Source: Allobrachymonas sp. (GTDB taxonomy: Bacteria; Pseudomonadota; Gammaproteobacteria; Burkholderiales; Burkholderiaceae_C). From it: 5,444 nucleotides of DNA. Positions within the stretch are counted from its first letter, which is position 1. The number at the start of each line of letters is the position of its first letter. The notes under the pieces are model-generated. The model made no database searches. It was not told the DNA's origin and saw nothing but the letters and a program-made list of their open reading frames with translations. Shown here in pieces: positions 1 through 4,389 of this stretch. The position numbers and the translations under genes were made by a program. The DNA is taken from the NCBI GenBank assembly GCA_018054915.1, contig JAGPIR010000102.1, positions 1 to 5,444 of the forward strand. The letters run 5' to 3'.

Positions 1-437
1 TGTGCCACATCGTCGGCCGTGGCGATGACGCGGTACGGTGCGCAGGGCACGCCACAGCGCGTGAAATGCTGCTTTTCCAGTGCGCGGTCTTGCGCAATGG
101 CTACTGCGGCGGCTGGCGGCGACACGGGCTTGCGCGCAGACAGATACTCCAACGCGGCGGCGGGCACGTTCTCGAATTCGGTGGTAATGGCGTCACAGGT
201 ATCAAGCAATTGCTGCCATCCGCACATGTCGTCATAGGTGGCCACGATCTGGCGGTGGCAGGCCTGGCCTGCCGGACTGTCGGCGGCAGGGTCGAGCACC
301 ACGGTGCCGTAGCCCATGCGCTGGGCAGCATGCACCAGCATGCGCCCCAGTTGCCCGCCGCCCAGCACGCCCAGCGTGGCGGGCTGGTTGTCGTCATGGA
401 CGCAGGAGTGAGAAGGAGATTGCAGAAGCGTCGGCAT
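1..437 (-). CDS. purK: PurK, N5-carboxyaminoimidazole ribonucleotide synthase (N-terminal part, cut by left edge)
   Basis: PurK uses ATP and bicarbonate to carboxylate 5-aminoimidazole ribonucleotide (AIR) to N5-CAIR in cytosolic de novo purine synthesis; PurE then rearranges the product. Translating the minus strand from the ATG at 437 gives 145 open codons that leave the window. They show the N-terminal nucleotide-binding fold of the ATP-grasp family: LGVLGGGQLGRML at residues 22-34, VVLDP at 46-50, TTEFENVP at 85-92, and AQDR with EK at 115-122, entering the ATP-grasp domain. About 20 residues precede the first strand, more than in E. coli PurK; no in-frame ATG, GTG or TTG lies closer, so 437 is the best start although no Shine-Dalgarno is visible. 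It begins 12 nt after the purE stop, so it is probably cotranscribed and translationally coupled. Identity is secure; the ATP-grasp core and C-terminus lie outside the window. Confidence 0.95.
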   Translation of the reverse strand, partial: MPTLLQSPSHSCVHDDNQPATLGVLGGGQLGRMLVHAAQRMGYGTVVLDPAADSPAGQACHRQIVATYDDMCGWQQLLDTCDAITTEFENVPAAALEYLSARKPVSPPAAAVAIAQDRALEKQHFTRCGVPCAPYRVIATADDVA

Positions 438-449
438 GGGTAACGGGCT

Positions 450-947
450 TCAATCGTGCGCTGGCAGCGTCATGGCGCGCGCGGCTTCGGTCTGGCGCGT
501 ACGGAAATCGTGCAATTTCTGGCGCAGCGTCGCATCGTTGTTGGCCAGCATCGCCACAGCAAACAGCGCGGCGTTGGCCGCGCCGGCCGCGCCGATTGCA
601 AAAGTGGCCACCGGCACGCCTTTGGGCATCTGCACGATGCTGTGCAGCGAATCCACGCCCTGCAAGTGGCGGCTGGGCACTGGAACGCCCAGCACCGGAA
701 CGGTGGTTTTGGCCGCCACCATGCCCGGCAGGTGCGCCGCGCCGCCAGCACCGGCGATGATGGCCTGCAGGCCGCGTTGCACCGCGCTTTCGGCGTAGGC
801 GAACATGTCGTCGGGCATGCGGTGCGCTGAAACCACGCGCGCTTCATAGCTGACGCCGAATTCGTCAAGAAGCTGTGTGGCATGCTGCATGGTGTCCCAG
901 TCGGAACTGGATCCCATGATCACGCCAACCAGGGGGGCTTGTTGCAT
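450..947 (-). CDS. purE: PurE class I, N5-carboxyaminoimidazole ribonucleotide mutase
   Basis: PurE moves the carboxylate of N5-CAIR from N5 to C4, giving CAIR for PurC; class I enzymes are small homo-octamers that work with PurK. The 165-residue product is complete and near the usual 160-170 residues. Visible signatures are the phosphate-binding GSSSDW at 12-17, SAHRMP at 40-45 with the catalytic His42, the glycine-rich AGAGGAAHLPGM at 65-76, and the block from GVPV (87) through DSLHSIVQMPKGVPVAT (99-115) to AIGAAGAANAAL (117-128). The presence of purK beside it fits class I (mutase) rather than class II, which carboxylates AIR directly. The ATG at 947 has no clear Shine-Dalgarno, but the protein starts immediately before the first strand (PLVGVIMGSSSDW), so a downstream start would damage the fold. 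It is transcribed leftward from the divergent spacer, probably as the first gene of purEK. Confidence 0.97.
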   Translation of the reverse strand: MQQAPLVGVIMGSSSDWDTMQHATQLLDEFGVSYEARVVSAHRMPDDMFAYAESAVQRGLQAIIAGAGGAAHLPGMVAAKTTVPVLGVPVPSRHLQGVDSLHSIVQMPKGVPVATFAIGAAGAANAALFAVAMLANNDATLRQKLHDFRTRQTEAARAMTLPAHD

Positions 948-990
948 GATGAGAGTGTGTCAGAAAACGGGTTATGGGTGTGTGGAGCGC

Positions 991-1020
991 GCATTGCAGG
1001 CTGCATTTGCCGCACAATGC
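991..1020. promoter_or_regulatory. Nested dyad in the purE/cnoX divergent spacer (possible operator)
   Basis: An outer perfect inverted repeat, GCATTG (991-996) and CAATGC (1015-1020), encloses most of an inner palindrome TGCAG-G-CTGCA (995-1005). The dyad lies inside the purE leader implied by the candidate promoter and just upstream of the rightward candidate. It could bind a regulator or form an RNA hairpin in the purE leader. It does not resemble the E. coli PurR operator as I know it. Short dyads of this size also occur by chance. Confidence 0.3.
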
Positions 1021-1036
1021 AGGTTTGGAATTGAAT
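1007..1036 (+). promoter_or_regulatory. Weak candidate promoter for the cnoX-SDR-rsmE operon
   Basis: On the plus strand TTGCCG (1007-1012) and TTGAAT (1031-1036, four of six matches) are 18 nt apart. A start near 1043 would leave a leader of about 47 nt before the cnoX ATG at 1090. The match is poor. It overlaps the -10 box of the purE candidate on the other strand, so the two promoters would compete for RNA polymerase. A rightward promoter must lie somewhere in or just beyond this spacer, but this exact location is uncertain. Confidence 0.25.
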
Positions 1037-1063
1037 TGTAGTGTCGGTCCTTTTTGCGGCCAA
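1035..1063 (-). promoter_or_regulatory. Candidate sigma70 promoter for purEK
   Basis: On the minus strand a TTGGCC box (plus positions 1058-1063, four of six matches to TTGACA) is separated by exactly 17 nt from TACAAT (1035-1040, five of six matches to TATAAT). Transcription would start near 1028 and leave a leader of about 80 nt before the purE ATG at 947. It is the best promoter match in the divergent spacer. It is predicted by eye only. Confidence 0.45.
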
Positions 1064-1089
1064 CCACCTTTTTACAGGAACTCTGTTTC

Positions 1090-1983
1090 ATGATCGATGT
1101 CACCATCGCCACTTACGAGCAGGATATCATCGAAGCCTCTGTTGCCACCCCCGTTCTGGTGGATTTCTGGGCACCATGGTGCACCCCGTGCAAAACGCTG
1201 GGTCCCGTTCTGGACAAGCTCGACGCCGAATATGCTGGCCGTTTTATCCTGGCCAAGGTCAACATCGACGAGTCCCCGCAACTCGCTGCGATGTTTGGCG
1301 TGCGCAGCGTTCCCACCGGCATCCTGATCAAGGAGGGGCGCGCAGTCGACGGTTTCATGGGGGCGCAGCCCGAAAGCCAATTACGCGCCTTTCTCGACAA
1401 GCACCTGGGCGCGGTGCTTGCGCCGCAGGACGACGCGCATGACCAGCAGCCGGATGCGCAAATCGAGGATGACGACGCCTTGCTTGAGCGCATGCGCCAT
1501 ACGGTAGTGGCCGATCCGGCCAACGACAATGCGCGCTTCGACTATGTCAAGTTGCTGTTGCAGCTGGGGCGGCTGGAGGATGCCCAAACGGCCTTTGCGC
1601 CGGCCAAAGACAAGGTGCTGGCGGTACGTCGTTACGATAGCCTGCAACGCTGGATCCAAGCGATCGAGGCTGAGCGGCATCAACCTGCCGATTTTGCAGC
1701 GCTGGATGCGGCCATCTCCGCCAACAAGCGCGACTTTGGGTCCCGATATGCCCGCGCGCAGGCGCTGCTGGCGCAGGAACGGTTCACTGAAGCCATGGAT
1801 GAACTGCTCGAGATCCTCATGCGCGACAAGACTTGGGATGAGGACCGTGCGCGCAAGACCTACATCGCCATTCTCGACATCATGGAGCCGCCACGCGTGG
1901 CCGTGGCCGAAGGCCAGATTCCGGCCGAAGATGCCGCGGTGGCCAGCTACCGCCGCCGGTTGAGCAGCGTGGTGTTGAGTTGA
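1090..1983 (+). CDS. cnoX: Thioredoxin-TPR chaperedoxin, CnoX/YbbN family, with intact CTPC
   Basis: This 297-residue cytosolic protein has a thioredoxin domain (about 1-106) joined by an acidic linker (about 113-130) to a helical tetratricopeptide-type region (about 130-297; for example ANDNARFDYVKLLLQLGRLEDA from 144 and YARAQALLAQERFTEAMDELLEIL nearer the end). The active site is WCTPC at 30-34, with the cis-proline in VPTG (Pro75). The architecture and length match CnoX (YbbN; 284 residues in E. coli), which holds unfolding proteins under oxidative stress and passes them to GroEL/ES and DnaK. E. coli CnoX has lost the first active-site cysteine (SxxC); both are present here, so disulfide reductase or mixed-disulfide activity is plausible. 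The ATG at 1090 follows AGGAA (1076-1080) at good spacing and begins right at the fold; an in-frame TTG at 1054 would add 12 unsupported residues. It is the first gene of an operon with the SDR and rsmE. Confidence 0.9.
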   Translation: MIDVTIATYEQDIIEASVATPVLVDFWAPWCTPCKTLGPVLDKLDAEYAGRFILAKVNIDESPQLAAMFGVRSVPTGILIKEGRAVDGFMGAQPESQLRAFLDKHLGAVLAPQDDAHDQQPDAQIEDDDALLERMRHTVVADPANDNARFDYVKLLLQLGRLEDAQTAFAPAKDKVLAVRRYDSLQRWIQAIEAERHQPADFAALDAAISANKRDFGSRYARAQALLAQERFTEAMDELLEILMRDKTWDEDRARKTYIAILDIMEPPRVAVAEGQIPAEDAAVASYRRRLSSVVLS

Positions 1984-2018
1984 TGGCGCCCCAACCGTCT
2001 GGCCGGCATGCCCCTTGA
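1983..2018 (+). other. 11-codon mini-ORF bridging cnoX and the SDR gene (possible coupling element)
   Basis: The cnoX stop is part of TGATG (1981-1985), so an ATG at 1983 overlaps it. That ATG opens a reading frame of 11 codons (MAPQPSGRHAP) ending at TGA 2016-2018, which lies just past the SDR ATG at 2008. No Shine-Dalgarno stands before the SDR start, so ribosomes ending cnoX could re-initiate here and stop on top of the SDR start, carrying translation across. The arrangement is visible in the sequence; that it is translated is inference. Confidence 0.2.
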
Positions 2019-2793
2019 CATTTGCACACCGCCTTCAGGCGTATCTGGCGCCAATGCCCCGGTCATGCTCGTCACGGGCGGCAGCCGGGGCATTGGTGCG
2101 TCGACCGTGCTGCTGGCGGCCAGGCAGGGCTGGCGTGTGGCTTTCTGCTGGCGCAGTAATGCGGTTGCGGCCCAGGAGCTGGTGCAGCAGCTTGCCGGAT
2201 GGGGCCACGACACCCTGGCCGAGCAGGCCGACGTGTCCGACGAGACGCAGGTACAGAACCTGTTCGATCGCGTGCTGCAGGCTACAGGGCGTATCGATTG
2301 CCTGGTCAACAATGCGGGGATGGTGGCCGCGTGCAGCCCCCTTGCCGACATGTCGCTGGCGCGCTGGCAGCAGACCTTTGCCACCAACGTGTTCGGCAGC
2401 ATGCTGTGTGCACGGGCCGCCGTGCGCCACATGAGCACGGCGCATGGCGGGCGCGGCGGCAGCATCGTCAATGTCGGCAGCGTGGCTTCGCGGCTGGGGG
2501 CGGGCGGACGCTACATCGACTATGCCGCCAGCAAGGGCGCGATCGATAGCTTCACTGTCGGACTGGCGCAGGAAGTGGCGCAGGAGGGCATCCGCGTCAA
2601 TGCCGTGCGTCCTGGCGTGGTCGACACCGGCATCCATGCCGACAGCCCCGAGCAGATGCAGCGGCGCATGCAGGGCATTCCTTTGCGGCGCATGGCCGCA
2701 CCCGAAGAAATTGCCCAGGCCATCGTGTGGCTCGCCAGCCCGGCGGCAAGCTATGTCACCGGGCTGCTCATGGACGTCTCGGGAGGACGCTAG
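2008..2793 (+). CDS. Classical short-chain dehydrogenase/reductase, YgfF-like
   Basis: A 261-residue NAD(P)-dependent oxidoreductase with a Rossmann fold and every classical SDR signature: cofactor loop TGGSRGIG (23-30), acidic DV at 75-76, NNAG (101-104), structural Asn127, and catalytic Ser158, Tyr172 and Lys176 (YAASK), followed by RPG (201-203) and the C-terminal VTGLLMDVSGG. Arg27 in the glycine loop and Arg49 after the second strand suggest NADP(H). The stretch SVASRLG...YIDYAASKGAID closely resembles E. coli YgfF, whose substrate is not known to me; FabG-like or sugar/aldehyde reductase roles are alternatives. The ATG at 2008 gives an unusual 19-residue leader and has no Shine-Dalgarno; Met20 (ATG at 2065) directly before LVTGG is a possible start but is also poorly supported. 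It lies 24 nt after cnoX and overlaps rsmE by one base, so it is mid-operon and probably translated by coupling. Confidence 0.9.
   Translation: MPLDICTPPSGVSGANAPVMLVTGGSRGIGASTVLLAARQGWRVAFCWRSNAVAAQELVQQLAGWGHDTLAEQADVSDETQVQNLFDRVLQATGRIDCLVNNAGMVAACSPLADMSLARWQQTFATNVFGSMLCARAAVRHMSTAHGGRGGSIVNVGSVASRLGAGGRYIDYAASKGAIDSFTVGLAQEVAQEGIRVNAVRPGVVDTGIHADSPEQMQRRMQGIPLRRMAAPEEIAQAIVWLASPAASYVTGLLMDVSGGR
2781..2787 (+). promoter_or_regulatory. Shine-Dalgarno that fixes the rsmE GTG start
   Basis: GGGAGGA lies inside the last codons of the SDR gene, five nt before GTG at 2793. It is the strongest ribosome binding site in this operon. It decides the rsmE start over the longer frame that opens at the GTG at 2727 and the internal ATG at 2841. 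Confidence 0.8.
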
Positions 2794-3632
2794 TGGCACC
2801 GCGGCTGTACTGTCCCTTGTTGCTGCAAAGCGGCGCCCGTATGGTTCTGCCTGCGCATGCTGCCCGGCATGTGCAGGTTTTGCGCCTGCAGCCGGGCGAT
2901 GCGGTGGAGCTGTTTCATGGCGGCCTGCCTGGGAGTGAAGGCGTACCGGACGCAGCGGCCGCGGGAGCAGCCAGCAAGGAGACCACCGGCTGGTTCGGTG
3001 CCACCATCACGCACATGGGCCGCGCCGAAGTGGGGGTTCACATAGGAGACTGGCAGGCGCCACGCACGCCGGAACACGGGCCGGTGCATGTGGCCTGCGC
3101 CGTGCCGGCCAACGACCGCATGGACTGGCTGGTGGAAAAAGCTACTGAACTGGGTGTCGCCAGCATCCAGCCCCTGCTTGCCGCGCGTAGCGTGCTGCGC
3201 CTGAGCGGTGAGCGCGCGCACAAACGCGTGGCGCATTGGCAGGCCATTGCTATCGCAGCCTGCGAGCAATCCGGGCGCACTGCCGTTCCCTGGCTGCGGC
3301 CGCTATTGCCGCTGGAGTCTTTTTTGCAGCAGGATCGCAGCAGTTGGCCTGTGAATGGCGGCCAGAACAGCGGATTTGCGCACCCGCCGGTCAGCCTGAT
3401 GCTTTCCCTGCGCGAGGACGGCCAGTCATTGCCCTTGGCGTTACAGTCCATCGGACGGGATCGGACTGTCTGGCTGCTGTCGGGCCCCGAAGGAGGGTTG
3501 ACGGCGGCGGAAGAAGCCTTGGCCATGAATCAGGGCTGGACGCCGGTATCCTTGGGGCCGTTTACCCTTCGCGCCGAAACGGCGCCTGTAGCCGCACTGG
3601 TGGCGATGGGCATTTGTCGCGCCGCAATGTAG
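2793..3632 (+). CDS. rsmE: RsmE, 16S rRNA (uracil-1498-N3)-methyltransferase
   Basis: RsmE uses S-adenosylmethionine to make m3U1498 in helix 44 of 16S rRNA, near the decoding site, acting on the assembled 30S subunit. The GTG start at 2793 overlaps the SDR stop (TAGTG) and yields 279 residues beginning MAPRLYCPLLL. The N-terminal PUA-like domain (about 1-85) contains the family pattern AARHVQVLRLQPGDAVELF (23-41). The SPOUT methyltransferase domain follows, with KATELGV (116-122), a CEQSGR segment, the SAM-binding GPEGG (231-235), and LGPFTLRAETA (254-264) forming the trefoil knot. The protein is longer than E. coli RsmE (243 residues). Much of the difference is an alanine- and glycine-rich insertion at about 45-66 within the PUA-like domain, where other family members have a short loop. 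It is last in the cnoX-SDR-rsmE operon and is followed by a terminator. Its target lies in the decoding region close to S12, the product of the next gene. Confidence 0.95.
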   Translation: MAPRLYCPLLLQSGARMVLPAHAARHVQVLRLQPGDAVELFHGGLPGSEGVPDAAAAGAASKETTGWFGATITHMGRAEVGVHIGDWQAPRTPEHGPVHVACAVPANDRMDWLVEKATELGVASIQPLLAARSVLRLSGERAHKRVAHWQAIAIAACEQSGRTAVPWLRPLLPLESFLQQDRSSWPVNGGQNSGFAHPPVSLMLSLREDGQSLPLALQSIGRDRTVWLLSGPEGGLTAAEEALAMNQGWTPVSLGPFTLRAETAPVAALVAMGICRAAM

Positions 3633-3675
3633 TCTGCCCGCAACAGGTACTCAGGAAGAACCGCTGTTCTGGCCG

Positions 3676-3696
3676 GGCGGCAAAGCCGTTTTTTTT
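3676..3696 (+). terminator. Intrinsic terminator after rsmE
   Basis: A short stem (CGGC 3678-3681 with GCCG 3685-3688, extended by two G-U pairs from 3676-3677 with 3689-3690) closes an AAA loop and is followed directly by a run of eight T (3689-3696). It lies 44 nt after the rsmE stop and would end the cnoX-SDR-rsmE transcript. The stem is short, so some readthrough into rpsL is possible. Confidence 0.7.
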
Positions 3697-3724
3697 AGCA
3701 ATAGATATGCTTTCGGGATATACT
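3695..3724 (+). promoter_or_regulatory. Candidate str operon promoter (rpsL-rpsG-fusA)
   Basis: TTAGCA (3695-3700, four of six matches to TTGACA) is 18 nt from TATACT (3719-3724, five of six matches to TATAAT). A start near 3731 would give an rpsL leader of about 113 nt. The -35 box shares bases with the end of the terminator T-tract. This is the best sigma70-like match in the spacer, and a strong promoter is expected before a ribosomal protein operon. Confidence 0.5.
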
Positions 3725-3777
3725 GAGAAGCTTTTCGGTGCGTCCGAGGTTGTCTCGTGGCTGCGCAGAAAAGAAAA

Positions 3778-3813
3778 ATTCACGTTTGTTCAACCCGTAA
3801 TTCATTCACGTTT
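3778..3813 (+). repeat. Direct repeat pair in the rpsL leader
   Basis: The 10-mer ATTCACGTTT occurs at 3778-3787 and again at 3804-3813, 26 bp start to start. The second copy lies in the loop of the hairpin just before the rpsL ribosome binding site. Both lie downstream of the candidate promoter. Function is unknown; chance identity over such a short span is possible but not very likely. Confidence 0.5.
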
Positions 3814-3823
3814 AGGGAATTAC
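3797..3823 (+). promoter_or_regulatory. Hairpin upstream of the rpsL ribosome binding site
   Basis: GTAATTC (3797-3803) and GAATTAC (3817-3823) form a perfect 7-bp inverted repeat with a 13-nt loop. It ends eight nt before the Shine-Dalgarno AAGGAGG (3832-3838). It is AT-rich and not followed by a T-run, so it is not a terminator. It could expose or shield the rpsL start or act as a mRNA stabiliser. Confidence 0.35.
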
Positions 3824-3831
3824 ACATATAG

Positions 3832-3838
3832 AAGGAGG
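3832..3838 (+). promoter_or_regulatory. Strong Shine-Dalgarno for rpsL (GTG start)
   Basis: AAGGAGG is a near-perfect anti-16S match, five nt before GTG at 3844. It supports the unusual GTG start of rpsL; the strong site may compensate for the weaker start codon. Confidence 0.85.
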
Positions 3839-3843
3839 GCCTT

Positions 3844-4221
3844 GTGCCAACCATCAGCCAGCTCGTGCGCCAGGGGCGCGCGGTCGAAACCACCAAATCC
3901 AAAAGCCCTGCGATGGAGAACTGCCCGCAGCGCCGTGGTGTGTGCACCCGTGTGTACACCACCACTCCCAAGAAACCGAACTCCGCCATGCGTAAAGTGG
4001 CGAAAGTGCGCCTGACCAACGGTTTTGAGGTTATTTCCTATATCGGCGGCGAAGGCCACAACCTGCAGGAGCACAGTGTGGTGCTCGTGCGCGGCGGCCG
4101 TGTGAAGGACTTGCCCGGTGTGCGCTATCACATCGTGCGCGGTTCGCTGGACCTGCAGGGCGTGAAAGATCGCAAGCAGTCGCGCTCCAAGTACGGCGCC
4201 AAGCGTCCCAAGAAAGCGTAA
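3844..4221 (+). CDS. rpsL: 30S ribosomal protein S12
   Basis: S12 lies at the decoding centre of the 30S subunit between helices 18, 27 and 44 and controls tRNA selection accuracy. The 125-residue protein is complete. Its loops are almost canonical: CPQRRGVCTRVYTTTPKKPNSA (27-48), NGFEVISYIGGEGHNLQEHSVVLVRGGRVKDLPGVRYH (59-96), and KDRKQSRSKYG near the C-terminus. The streptomycin-related lysines Lys43 and Lys88 are both wild type, and Asp89, the position RimO methylthiolates in E. coli, is present. One substitution stands out: Met49 in PNSAMRK, where Leu (PNSALRK) is the form I know as nearly universal. The GTG start is fixed by the strong Shine-Dalgarno and by the family N-terminus (MPTI-QLVR). 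It is the first gene of the str operon. In E. coli its regulation involves S7 acting on the downstream spacer. Confidence 0.98.
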   Translation: MPTISQLVRQGRAVETTKSKSPAMENCPQRRGVCTRVYTTTPKKPNSAMRKVAKVRLTNGFEVISYIGGEGHNLQEHSVVLVRGGRVKDLPGVRYHIVRGSLDLQGVKDRKQSRSKYGAKRPKKA

Positions 4222-4237
4222 TTGCTTTTTAAATCGG

Positions 4238-4268
4238 TGCTTTCCCGGCCTGGCTGGCTGGCAAAGCG
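4238..4268 (+). promoter_or_regulatory. Strong stem-loop in the rpsL-rpsG spacer (hairpin 1)
   Basis: TGCTTT (4238-4243) pairs with AAAGCG (4263-4268). After a C-C mismatch, CCGGCC (4245-4250) pairs with GGCTGG (4256-4261), leaving a 5-nt TGGCT loop. That gives 12 pairs including two G-U, the most stable structure in the spacer by eye. No T-run follows, so it is not an intrinsic terminator. It begins 16 nt after the rpsL stop and may affect coupling to rpsG, processing or decay. Confidence 0.5.
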
Positions 4269-4282
4269 TAGTGATCCGCAAA

Positions 4283-4349
4283 GCACAGACATTCTTTTAT
4301 TCGCATCTGTGTGGGTCGAGTAAGTGAGATGCCCTGACATGACATCTCG
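4283..4349 (+). promoter_or_regulatory. Overlapping alternative stems in the rpsL-rpsG spacer (hairpins 2 and 3)
   Basis: Three 6-bp stems share strands. CACAGA (4284-4289) pairs with TCTGTG (4306-4311). GCATCT (4303-4308) pairs with AGATGC (4327-4332). GAGATG (4326-4331) pairs with CATCTC (4343-4348). The middle stem excludes both of the others, so the RNA has at least two competing folds. In E. coli the rpsL-rpsG spacer is where S7 represses translation; a similar role here is inference. Confidence 0.4.
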
Positions 4350-4350
4350 C

Positions 4351-4367
4351 GGCGCCCCAAAGGCGTC
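4351..4367 (+). promoter_or_regulatory. GC-rich hairpin before the rpsG ribosome binding site (hairpin 4)
   Basis: GGCGCC (4351-4356) pairs with GGCGTC (4362-4367) with one G-U pair and a CCAAA loop. It ends 11 nt before the Shine-Dalgarno AAGAGG. It has no T-run. Together with hairpins 1-3 it makes almost the whole 168-nt spacer structured. Confidence 0.4.
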
Positions 4368-4389
4368 AGCTGAAGCAAAGAGGTAAAAA

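Noticed and set aside
1..437. Frameshift or pseudogene state of purK
   Set aside because: The frame stays open through all expected N-terminal motifs to the window edge. It only appears incomplete because the window ends.
1054..1089. Upstream TTG start that would add 12 residues to CnoX
   Set aside because: The ATG at 1090 has a well-placed AGGAA and begins exactly at the thioredoxin fold. The extension also contains that ribosome binding site.
2727..2792. Upstream GTG start for rsmE inside the SDR gene
   Set aside because: The added 22 residues do not resemble the RsmE N-terminus. GTG at 2793 has a strong Shine-Dalgarno and gives the expected APRLY start.
2035..2799. Long minus-strand open frame (254 codons) opposite the SDR gene
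   Set aside because: Its product has no recognisable fold and its composition is that of a GC-rich antisense shadow. The plus strand carries all SDR motifs, so this is not a gene.
3735..3757. Short 4-bp stems in the early rpsL leader (TCGG/CCGA and CGAG/CTCG)
   Set aside because: They are mutually exclusive and too short to stand out from background in GC-rich sequence.
3801..3830. Possible second promoter (TTCATT then CATATA, 18 nt apart) just before rpsL
   Set aside because: Transcription would begin inside the Shine-Dalgarno, leaving no usable ribosome binding site. The boxes are also poor matches.
3236..4015. Plus-strand open frame of 259 codons spanning the end of rsmE, the terminator, the str promoter and the start of rpsL
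   Set aside because: It crosses a terminator and promoter and is out of frame with two secure genes. The translation has no recognisable domain.
3820..4281. Minus-strand open frame of 153 codons opposite rpsL
   Set aside because: It is antisense to a highly conserved ribosomal protein gene and is histidine- and alanine-rich as expected from reverse reading. It has no ribosome binding site or family resemblance.
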